36,412 nucleotides of DNA, taken from NCBI GenBank assembly GCA_964598005.1, contig CAZRAL010000023.1, positions 1 through 36,412 on the forward strand. The letters run 5' to 3'. The translations under genes and the position numbers were made by a program. Positions 25,263-32,272 of the stretch are shown piece by piece; positions within the stretch are counted from its first letter, which is position 1; each line of letters starts with the position of its first letter. Source of the stretch: CAZRAL01 sp964598005. GTDB taxonomy: Bacteria > Pseudomonadota > Gammaproteobacteria > Burkholderiales > Usitatibacteraceae. The notes beneath the pieces are model-generated. The model ran no database searches. It was not told where the DNA came from and saw only the letters and a list, made by a program, of their open reading frames with translations.

Positions 25263-26150
25263 TTAAGGCCTTTGGAGGGATGACAGGTATTTGCCAAAAG
25301 CACTTCCCACTTCCTTGTGTTTTATGCCCAGCGCAACGGTAGCCTTGAGGTACCCCAATTTGCTGCCGCAGTCATAACGGGTGCCTTCGAATTCATAGGC
25401 AAAAACCGGCTCCTGTTTGAGTAGTGCGGCAATGCCATCAGTAAGCTGGATTTCCTTGCCTGTACCGGCCTGAATTTTTTCAAGGTGTTCAAAAATTTTC
25501 GGCGTGAGGATGTAACGACCAACGACGCCTAATGTAGAGGGCGCTTTGTCGGGTTTGGGCTTTTCGACGATGGCAGAAAGTTTTGCAACACGCTCGCCCA
25601 CCCGTTTGGCTGAAACGATGCCGTATTGCTGGGTTTCAGTCCGCAACACATTTTGTACGCCAAGCACGGCACTGTTCTTTCTGGCGTAAAGGTCGATCAT
25701 TTGTTTCATGACCGGTACTTGGGCGTCGATCAGATCGTCCGCCAGAATAACGGCAAACGGTTCGTCGCCAATCAAATGTCTGGCGCAAAGCACGGCGTGA
25801 CCCAGTCCCAATGCTTCAGGCTGGCGTACATAGACATAGTGCACACCGCGAGGCAGCATGTTGCGTACATCTTCGAGCTGCTTGTGTTTGCCCTTGGCGG
25901 TGAGCTCGGATTCCAGTTCGTAGGCTTTGTCGAAATGATCCTCAATGGCGCGTTTTCCCCGTCCGGTAACAAAGATCATTTCGGTAATACCGGCCGCCGC
26001 CGCTTCCTCTACAGCGTATTGAATTAGCGGTTTATCCACCACCGGCAGCATTTCCTTGGGAGAGGCTTTGGTAGCCGGAAAAAAACGCGTGCCCAGCCCC
26101 GCGACGGGGAAAACAGCCTTGATGATTTTTCGGCTTTTTTTCAAGTTCAT
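25263..26150 (-). CDS. galU: UTP-glucose-1-phosphate uridylyltransferase
   Basis: This 295-residue cytoplasmic enzyme makes UDP-glucose from UTP and glucose 1-phosphate. The nucleotide-binding signature GLGTRFFPATKASPKEML is at 18-35, followed by PEALGLGHAVL and LADDLID. UDP-glucose feeds surface polysaccharides and is also the usual donor for OtsA, which links it loosely to the trehalose genes. The frame is open further upstream, but the homologous part begins near ATG 26150. An AAAGGA ribosome site touches that ATG directly. The TTG two codons later (26144) would have normal spacing and could be the true start. It is convergent with map and divergent from hpt. Confidence 0.95.
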   Translation of the reverse strand: MNLKKSRKIIKAVFPVAGLGTRFFPATKASPKEMLPVVDKPLIQYAVEEAAAAGITEMIFVTGRGKRAIEDHFDKAYELESELTAKGKHKQLEDVRNMLPRGVHYVYVRQPEALGLGHAVLCARHLIGDEPFAVILADDLIDAQVPVMKQMIDLYARKNSAVLGVQNVLRTETQQYGIVSAKRVGERVAKLSAIVEKPKPDKAPSTLGVVGRYILTPKIFEHLEKIQAGTGKEIQLTDGIAALLKQEPVFAYEFEGTRYDCGSKLGYLKATVALGIKHKEVGSAFGKYLSSLQRP

Positions 26151-26228
26151 TCCTTTACCGTTTGTTGTAACGAATGGCGCATGCAAGCGATTATAATCTT
26201 CGTCTAACCCATTTCGATAAAGCGCTTT

Positions 26229-26777
26229 ATGCTTACACCTACCGACGCACGGGCTATTTTGAAGCATGCCGATTTGTTGTTCTCCGCAGCCGAGGTGACG
26301 TCCGCAACCCGGCAAGTGGCTGCAGCGATCAATCGCGATTACGCAGATCAATACCCGTTAGTGCTCTCGGTGATGGGTGGCGCCGTGGTGTTTACCGGGC
26401 AATTATTGCCGATGCTCGATTTCCCGCTCGATTTCGATATTGTGCAAGCGTCGCGTTACGGCACCGCACGGGTAGGGAAAGAACTGACCTGGCGTGTGGC
26501 GCCGCGCGACAATATCGCTGGCAGGCATGTATTGATTCTGGATGATATTCTCGATGAAGGCATTACACTGGCGGCCGTTGTCGATTTGATCAAGCGCCAT
26601 GGTGCGGCCAGTGTGAAGTGTGCGGTTTTTTGTGATAAGGCGCTCGCCAAACCCAAGCCACTGGTTGCCGACTACATCGGAATTACCGTCCCGGATCGTT
26701 TTGTATTCGGCTATGGAATGGATATTTCGGGCGCGTGGCGCAATCTGCCGGCGATTTATGCCGTGAAAGGGAAGTGA
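26229..26777 (+). CDS. hpt: Hypoxanthine-guanine phosphoribosyltransferase
   Basis: This 182-residue cytoplasmic purine-salvage enzyme transfers phosphoribose from PRPP to hypoxanthine or guanine. The PRPP-binding motif VLILDDILDEGITL is at 101-114, with two adjacent acidic residues. An earlier SVMGGAVVFTGQL block matches the PPi-binding loop, and the substrate-side VFGYGMDISGAWRNLP is near the C-terminus. The gene begins 78 bases from the divergent galU. It ends five bases before the ATG of the methylthioinosine-type phosphorylase, whose ribosome site lies in the hpt tail. The pair makes sense chemically: the phosphorylase releases hypoxanthine, and this enzyme converts it to IMP. Confidence 0.93.
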   Translation: MLTPTDARAILKHADLLFSAAEVTSATRQVAAAINRDYADQYPLVLSVMGGAVVFTGQLLPMLDFPLDFDIVQASRYGTARVGKELTWRVAPRDNIAGRHVLILDDILDEGITLAAVVDLIKRHGAASVKCAVFCDKALAKPKPLVADYIGITVPDRFVFGYGMDISGAWRNLPAIYAVKGK

Positions 26778-26782
26778 TAGAA

Positions 26783-27565
26783 ATGCTTGCCATTATCGGC
26801 GGTACCGGCCTTACCAATCTGGCCAATCTCGAAATTACCCGGCGCGAAATCGTGCGCACGCCCTATGGCGAGCCTTCCGGGCCATTGACCTTTGGCCGAA
26901 TCGACCACACGGAAATCATCTTTCTCGCCCGTCATGGTTATGGGCATACGATTCCACCTCACGAAGTTAATTACCGTGCCAATATCTGGGCCCTGAAAAC
27001 AACCGGGGTCACGCGCATACTGGCGGTGAACTCGGTAGGTGGAATCGCAGCGGATGCGGGCCCGGGGATGCTGGTAGTGCCTGATCAGCTCATCGACTAT
27101 ACCCATAGTCGGAAACATACTTTTTTTGAAGGGCAGGAGCAGCCGGTGACGCATATCGATTTCACCTTGCCGTACTGTGAAAATGCACGCAGCCTGTATT
27201 TGCAGGCGGCGCGGGCTTTATCCATCGAGGTGCGAGCCGGTGGGGTCATGGGGGTGACGCAAGGCCCGCGGCTGGAGACCATTGCCGAAATCAATCGCAT
27301 GGAGCGCGAAGGATGCGCCCTCGTCGGCATGACAGGGATGCCGGAAGCCGCACTGGCGCGAGAAGCAGAGCTTTCTTTTGCGGCGCTTGCGCTGGTGATG
27401 AATCATGCTGCCGGGCGTGGCAGCTCATTAACGGGAATCCGGCTGCAGGATGCGGAAGATATATTGAAGTCCGGGATGGAAAAGGTGCGCCACCTGCTGG
27501 CCAAGGCGGTAGAGCTGCATGGTGCCTTGCCCGCCAATCAACAGGGTCTGGAAGGTATAGCCTGA
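26783..27565 (+). CDS. Methylthioinosine/methylthioadenosine phosphorylase family enzyme
   Basis: This 260-residue cytoplasmic nucleoside phosphorylase has the phosphate-binding start MLAIIGGTGL and the family blocks ARHGYGHTIPPHEVNYRANI and TQGPRLETIAEI. The base-recognition region reads VGMTGMPEAALARE, the form I associate with S-methyl-5'-thioinosine phosphorylase more than with the adenosine enzyme, which usually has TTxPE there. ATG at 26783 is chosen because the glycine loop follows immediately; the frame is open upstream inside hpt. Coupling with hpt supports a salvage route from methylthioinosine through hypoxanthine to IMP. A plain methylthioadenosine phosphorylase remains possible. 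Confidence 0.88.
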   Translation: MLAIIGGTGLTNLANLEITRREIVRTPYGEPSGPLTFGRIDHTEIIFLARHGYGHTIPPHEVNYRANIWALKTTGVTRILAVNSVGGIAADAGPGMLVVPDQLIDYTHSRKHTFFEGQEQPVTHIDFTLPYCENARSLYLQAARALSIEVRAGGVMGVTQGPRLETIAEINRMEREGCALVGMTGMPEAALAREAELSFAALALVMNHAAGRGSSLTGIRLQDAEDILKSGMEKVRHLLAKAVELHGALPANQQGLEGIA

Positions 27566-27566
27566 A

Positions 27567-28106
27567 ATGGCGATACGCCCTATCCTCAAAATGGGTACGC
27601 CCAGCCTGCTGAAAAAATCGCTTCCCTTGCCACAGGAGCAGTTTGATTCACCAGAATTGCACGCGCTGATTGCCGATATGGAGGAGACGATGCGCGCGGC
27701 AAACGGGGCCGGACTGGCCGCACCACAGATCGGTGAAAATGTGCGCGTGGTCATTTTTGAAGTTAAAAATAATTTGCGCTATCCGGGTTATGAGGTGCCT
27801 TTCACGGTGTTGATCAATCCGGAAATCGTTCCATTAACGGAAGACATGGAATCGGGCTGGGAGGGCTGTCTTTCCGTGCCGGGGCTTCGTGGTTTGGTGC
27901 CCCGCACCACGCATCTGCGCTATCGTGGTCAGGATCAATATGGCCAGTTTTTCGAACGTACGGTAGACGGTTTTCATGCCCGGGTGGTGCAGCATGAGTG
28001 CGACCACCTTGACGGAATACTTTATCCGATGAGGATGACGGATATGACGCAATTCGGCTTTACTGACATACTATTTCCGGATTTGGCAGCACACGAGGAC
28101 GATTGA
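27567..28106 (+). CDS. def: Peptide deformylase
   Basis: This 179-residue metalloenzyme removes the formyl group from the initiator methionine of new proteins. The three signature motifs are intact: GAGLAAPQIG at 47-56, EGCLSVPG with metal ligand C101, and QHECDHLDG with H143, catalytic E144 and H147. The ATG begins one base after the stop of the phosphorylase gene, so translation is probably coupled. It is not next to fmt, the usual partner of def, so it may be a second deformylase of the genome; the window cannot show that. Confidence 0.95.
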   Translation: MAIRPILKMGTPSLLKKSLPLPQEQFDSPELHALIADMEETMRAANGAGLAAPQIGENVRVVIFEVKNNLRYPGYEVPFTVLINPEIVPLTEDMESGWEGCLSVPGLRGLVPRTTHLRYRGQDQYGQFFERTVDGFHARVVQHECDHLDGILYPMRMTDMTQFGFTDILFPDLAAHEDD

Positions 28107-28144
28107 TTTGGAAAATTCTAAAGTTAGAATAAATGGAGTGCACT

Positions 28145-28522
28145 ATGACGGAAATTGATCCACCCACTGAACGCAACGTTGCCGATTCCCTGGTTGCAAC
28201 ACACGTAATGTACGGATTGCATGTGCTGGCGCCGTTTACCCTGTTGGTACTGGCTGTAGTGGCAATGCTCATCGGGGTAGTCAAACGCAATGATGTGCGA
28301 GGGACGTGGCTGGATTCACACTACATTTGGTTGGCGAGTACGTTCTGGTGGGGGTTGCTGGCGTGGATAGTTGCCTGGGGAGCCTTCTGGCTACTAACGG
28401 TCGTTACCCTGGGGTTGGGGCTGGTGGTGGCGTGGATTTTCCCCTGCATTGTGTTTGTGTGGTATCTCTACCGCGTTATCAAGGGTTGGCTACGCTTGAA
28501 CGACCACAAACCGGTCGAATAG
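28145..28522 (+). CDS. Small inner-membrane protein, DUF4870-like
   Basis: This 125-residue protein has three or four hydrophobic helices (about 25-50, 68-90 and 90-110). Its closing phrase VWYLYRVIKGWLRLNDHKPV is one I associate with the DUF4870 or related small membrane families, of unknown function. ATG at 28145 is preferred to the one at 28133 because GGAG lies six bases before it and overlaps the earlier codon. It follows def by 38 bases on the same strand and converges on glnD, leaving 21 bases between stop codons. No catalytic residues can be recognised. Confidence 0.75.
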   Translation: MTEIDPPTERNVADSLVATHVMYGLHVLAPFTLLVLAVVAMLIGVVKRNDVRGTWLDSHYIWLASTFWWGLLAWIVAWGAFWLLTVVTLGLGLVVAWIFPCIVFVWYLYRVIKGWLRLNDHKPVE

Positions 28523-28543
28523 TGAGTGGCGGACGATAAGTCT

Positions 28544-31099
28544 TCAGGTTTTCAAGACAGCGATTAATTCTTCTTTCAGTTTTTCCAGAATTGCGCCATC
28601 GTTTTGTTTGCAACGCACAACAAAAGTATCTTCGGCGCGTGCACCCAGAGTGGCGATGCGCGCATCGTGCAGATCGATGGCGTATTGCAGAAACAATCGG
28701 GCGATGGTGGAAAGCAAGCCCGGCCGATCAGCACAGGTGATGGATATTTCCACAAAACCATTCTTGCGCGCCGGGCCAATCGAAACATCCGGCGCAAAAG
28801 GGATGTGCTTGACCTGCCGCGATAGCCGGCCTTGTGGAGCAGGGGGCATGAATGCAGGGTCCGCAAGCTGGCGGGCAAGCCCGGTTTCAATGACTTGAAT
28901 TTGTTCACGATAGCGGGAATCTCCCCGTGTGCGCGAGAGTATCTGGAAATCATCCAGCGCGTAGCCGTGCAGTGTGGTGTAGACCTTGGCGGTGGCGATA
29001 TTGAAGTGCAGTCGTTCAAAAAAACCGGTAATGCGCGCAAACATGCCGGGCTGATCAGGGCTGAATATCATCACTTGCAAGCCTTCGCCGCCATGCGAGA
29101 GACGGGCTTTGACGAAGGGTTTGCCTGGCTCCGGATCGGGCCAGAGCAGGCGGGCATGCCAGGCGATTTCCGCACCGTCAAAGCGCTGAAAATAGCTGTC
29201 GTCAAAATGTGCCCATAGTGCGTCGACTGGGCGTGTTTCCTCGATCTGCTGCGGGGCGAGTGTTTTAAGCACGTCGGCCTTTTTGGCTTCCACCAGTGCG
29301 ATGTTTGGCGTGGCTTCGCCGCGAAGTAACTGGCGGGTGGCGCGAAACAGATCTTCGAGCAAGCGGGCTTTCCAGGCATTCCATACCTGCGGGCTGGTGC
29401 CGCGAATGTCGGCCACGGTCAGGAGATAAAGCGCCACCAGCCGCCGTTCGGTTTTGACGCGGGCCGCAAATTGCGCAATGACCTCGGGATCGCTTAAATC
29501 CTGTTTTTGCGCGGTGAGTGAAAGCTGCAGATGCATCTCGACCAGCCATACCACCAGATCCGTATCGGCCGTGCTTAACCCCAGTTGCCTGCAAAAACGT
29601 TTTGCATCCGCCATGCCCAGCCGCGAGTGGTCGCCCCCGCGACCTTTGGCAATATCGTGAAATAACGCCGCCAGATAAAGTATTTCGACACCCTCGAATG
29701 CGCAGGCCAACTGGTGACAAAACGGAAATTCGTTGGCAAAGCGCGGCAGCACCAGGCGGCGCAGATTGCGCACCACCATCAAAATATGTTCATCAACGGT
29801 ATAAACGTGAAACAGATCGTGCTGCATCTGGCCGACGATGCGCCCAAACGCCGGCAGATAGCGGCCCAGCACGCCGTAGCGGCTCATGCGACGCAAAACA
29901 AAAGTCAGTCTTTCGCCGCGCAGGATGTCCAAAAACAGGCGATTGGCCTCGGCAGACTGGCGGAATGACTTATCGATTTTCGGCGCGGCGCGCCACAAGG
30001 CGCGTAAGGTAGCGGCGTCAAAAAAACCGACTTGCTGATATCGCTGCAATGCCCGGAAGGCGCGAAAAATCGCGACGGGATCGCGCTCGAAAAGAGTCGA
30101 ATCGCGGATGGCGAGGTAGCCATTCACAATGGTGAATTCGTCGTCGATGGGCACCACGTTATCCTGTTGCCGTACGGCAATGTGAGCGGAAAGGTTTTGC
30201 AGCAGGATACTGTTCATCTGCCAGATCGCCTTGGCCGTCAGGTAGTAACGTTGCATCAGCGCTTCAGACGGAAGTTTATTGGGGCGGGCTTCAAGGCGCA
30301 GCTGGCTGGCGAGTTGCGTCTGAAAATCGAATATCAGTCTATCCTCGCGGCGGCGGGCGATAAAGTGCAAACGGATACGCAAATCCTGCAACAAACGCTC
30401 ATGGTGAGCGATTTTGCTGGCTTCCTGCAACGTAATGATTTGCTGTGCTGCCAGCGCTTTCCAGTCGTCACCAAGCCGGGCGGCTTTGGCCAGCCACAGG
30501 ACTGTCTGCAAATCACGCAATCCACCGGGGCTTTCCTTGATGTTGGGTTCGAGATTGTGCGTCACGTCGTGATGTTTGCCGTGCCGCTCCTGCTGCTCGG
30601 CGATTTTGGCAGTGAAAAAGGCCGGTACATCGATGTGCCGGCGGATTTCGGCAACGAGGCGGGCGGTGAGCGGCGCGCTGCCCCAGACGTGGCGCGCCTC
30701 GAGCAGGCTGGTCATCACTGTCGCGTCCTTAAGTGCTTCCTGCATGCATTCGGCAATCGTGCGCACGCTGCTGCCGGGTTCCAGACCGCAATCCCATAAG
30801 GCGGCGATGAAACGCTCAATGTGGTCACCCGCAGGGACGGAATTATCCAGCAGAATCATGATATCCACATCCGAGCAGGGGAAGAGCGTACCGCGCCCAT
30901 AACCGCCTACCGCCACAATCGCATGGCAGGCGGGGAGGGCATGATCGCGCGCCAGCCCGGCCAGCAACTCATCCACCAGCGCAGTGTGTTGCGCCAGCAG
31001 CTTGCGCGGCTCGGGCTTCAGAAAATAGGCCTCACGCAGCTTGTTGCGCTGCGTAGTCAAAAAGCTGCGCCAGGGGGCGGTATCAGCAACAAAAAGCAT
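28544..31099 (-). CDS. glnD: PII uridylyltransferase/uridylyl-removing enzyme
   Basis: This 851-residue bifunctional nitrogen sensor adds UMP to PII proteins when glutamine is low and removes it when glutamine is high. The nucleotidyltransferase domain has GGYGRG at 65-70 and the metal pair in CSDVDIM (D77, D79). The PII-UTase insert runs to about 430. The HD hydrolase domain has HVYTVDEH at 431-438 and HD at 481-482. Two C-terminal ACT domains for glutamine sensing follow (about 680-750 and 790-850). Length and domain order are complete. It is usually found beside map in Betaproteobacteria; here galU and the salvage group lie between them. Confidence 0.96.
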   Translation of the reverse strand: MLFVADTAPWRSFLTTQRNKLREAYFLKPEPRKLLAQHTALVDELLAGLARDHALPACHAIVAVGGYGRGTLFPCSDVDIMILLDNSVPAGDHIERFIAALWDCGLEPGSSVRTIAECMQEALKDATVMTSLLEARHVWGSAPLTARLVAEIRRHIDVPAFFTAKIAEQQERHGKHHDVTHNLEPNIKESPGGLRDLQTVLWLAKAARLGDDWKALAAQQIITLQEASKIAHHERLLQDLRIRLHFIARRREDRLIFDFQTQLASQLRLEARPNKLPSEALMQRYYLTAKAIWQMNSILLQNLSAHIAVRQQDNVVPIDDEFTIVNGYLAIRDSTLFERDPVAIFRAFRALQRYQQVGFFDAATLRALWRAAPKIDKSFRQSAEANRLFLDILRGERLTFVLRRMSRYGVLGRYLPAFGRIVGQMQHDLFHVYTVDEHILMVVRNLRRLVLPRFANEFPFCHQLACAFEGVEILYLAALFHDIAKGRGGDHSRLGMADAKRFCRQLGLSTADTDLVVWLVEMHLQLSLTAQKQDLSDPEVIAQFAARVKTERRLVALYLLTVADIRGTSPQVWNAWKARLLEDLFRATRQLLRGEATPNIALVEAKKADVLKTLAPQQIEETRPVDALWAHFDDSYFQRFDGAEIAWHARLLWPDPEPGKPFVKARLSHGGEGLQVMIFSPDQPGMFARITGFFERLHFNIATAKVYTTLHGYALDDFQILSRTRGDSRYREQIQVIETGLARQLADPAFMPPAPQGRLSRQVKHIPFAPDVSIGPARKNGFVEISITCADRPGLLSTIARLFLQYAIDLHDARIATLGARAEDTFVVRCKQNDGAILEKLKEELIAVLKT

Positions 31100-31207
31100 C
31101 GATATCCATGAAGAAAAACACGATCATTGCGGCGCAGAACCAGCAGGGATGCCGGTTTTCCATGTGCGCAACCATGTTGGACTTGATCAGCGGTTCCCCA
31201 AACGAAA

Positions 31208-31693
31208 TCAACTATGACTTTGCATAACCCAGACATAGGCAACGAAGCCGATGCTCGATAACAGCACCAGCATGGTCAGCAAGGGCATGTTTCGATTGGG
31301 ATCCAGGCCAATTTCACGCAGTGTACGGGCCTTGCGCAATTCGACTTCGTCATTCATCTGGCGCTGGTTTAAGAAAACACAGAAGGCGATGAATACGGCA
31401 AGCGAATAGATCAGCGCGAAACTGCCCGGCTCGCCCGCGAGTACCGTACCAGCCAGTAGCGATGCGAATATCCGGTCAAGGTAGCGCACTGGCCGGTGGT
31501 TTGACTGCAGATAGATACGCACGATGATCGCGGCACAATAAAGAACAATAAGCGCGACCAGACCGGATAGCAGCGGCATCGTAGGTTGCAGCGTGCTGCG
31601 GATCAGCGAAGGTGAGGGGTACAGGTAGGCTATGCCAACCATCGCGATATAAATCAGCGCCAGCCCCAGCAGGAAGCGGTCGGTTTTTTTCAT
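31208..31693 (-). CDS. Integral membrane protein of unknown function
   Basis: This 161-residue protein has about four to five hydrophobic helices (6-25, 40-62, 75-88, 92-108 and 135-157) and a short cytoplasmic charged segment (NQRQMNDEVELRKARTLREI) before the last helix. No domain is recognised. The ATG has AGGG a few bases upstream. It lies 108 bases ahead of glnD on the same strand and 48 bases after the Sel1-repeat gene. It marks the boundary between the conserved core and the accessory Rhs locus. Confidence 0.75.
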   Translation of the reverse strand: MKKTDRFLLGLALIYIAMVGIAYLYPSPSLIRSTLQPTMPLLSGLVALIVLYCAAIIVRIYLQSNHRPVRYLDRIFASLLAGTVLAGEPGSFALIYSLAVFIAFCVFLNQRQMNDEVELRKARTLREIGLDPNRNMPLLTMLVLLSSIGFVAYVWVMQSHS

Positions 31694-31741
31694 TGGTGGG
31701 CCCTGAAAATAATTAACGTACCCTGTGCGCTACTGCTTATA

Positions 31742-32272
31742 CTACTTTTCATACTCACCAATGTATCTCAGGAATTCAGATGCCTCATTTACGCAATGTT
31801 TAGCTGCCAATTTGACCATCGATATGCCTTGTAACTCGTCTCGTGAAGCTCCACCTGTACCATAATAAAGCATCACTCCGTAAATATGCATAGCCTGAGG
31901 CATTCCTAGTTCAGCCGCTTTCTTAAAATATTCGTAGGCTTTGGATTTATTTTCTTGGAAAAATTGACCTGTATCGTAATAAACTGCCAAAGAATAGATG
32001 GCTAGAGAACTTTGAGAGGCTGCTGCTGCCTCCAAATTTGAGAGGTGTCTCCTGTAAAACTCTTGCTCATTTTCTTCTTCAAACGAAAATAGAGCGGAAA
32101 GCACCAGCGCAATTTTGTCTTTTTTTATAACCAATTTACGCAATAAATTATGTGCTTCATTTGCAGCACCTTCCTCGAACAGTGTATAGGCTTGATTTAG
32201 AACATCGCTTGAATTACTTGCTTTAATTTGTTCAAGTAAAAAACATTCTTTGAATGGACAGCAAAAATACAT
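31742..32272 (-). CDS. Sel1-repeat protein, candidate immunity protein of the adjacent Rhs tip
   Basis: This 176-residue protein has no signal peptide. At least two Sel1-like helical repeats are visible: about 90-123 (AIYSLAVYYDTGQFFQ... KAYEYFKKAAELG) and about 124-161 (PQAMHIYGVMLYYGTGGASRD... MVKLAAKH). A less regular helical region precedes them. Its ATG is the base triplet right after the TAA of the Rhs fragment, and the ribosome site GAGGTGG lies inside the Rhs 3' end, so expression is tightly coupled to that gene. The gene is visibly more AT-rich than the Rhs core. By position it is an immunity gene; function is inferred from context only. Sel1 proteins also serve as adaptors elsewhere. 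Confidence 0.7.
   Translation of the reverse strand: MYFCCPFKECFLLEQIKASNSSDVLNQAYTLFEEGAANEAHNLLRKLVIKKDKIALVLSALFSFEEENEQEFYRRHLSNLEAAAASQSSLAIYSLAVYYDTGQFFQENKSKAYEYFKKAAELGMPQAMHIYGVMLYYGTGGASRDELQGISMVKLAAKHCVNEASEFLRYIGEYEK

Noticed and set aside
26151..26351. 67-codon upstream extension of GalU
   Set aside because: It overlaps the hpt start region on the other strand, and the added residues are Cys- and His-rich and not GalU-like.
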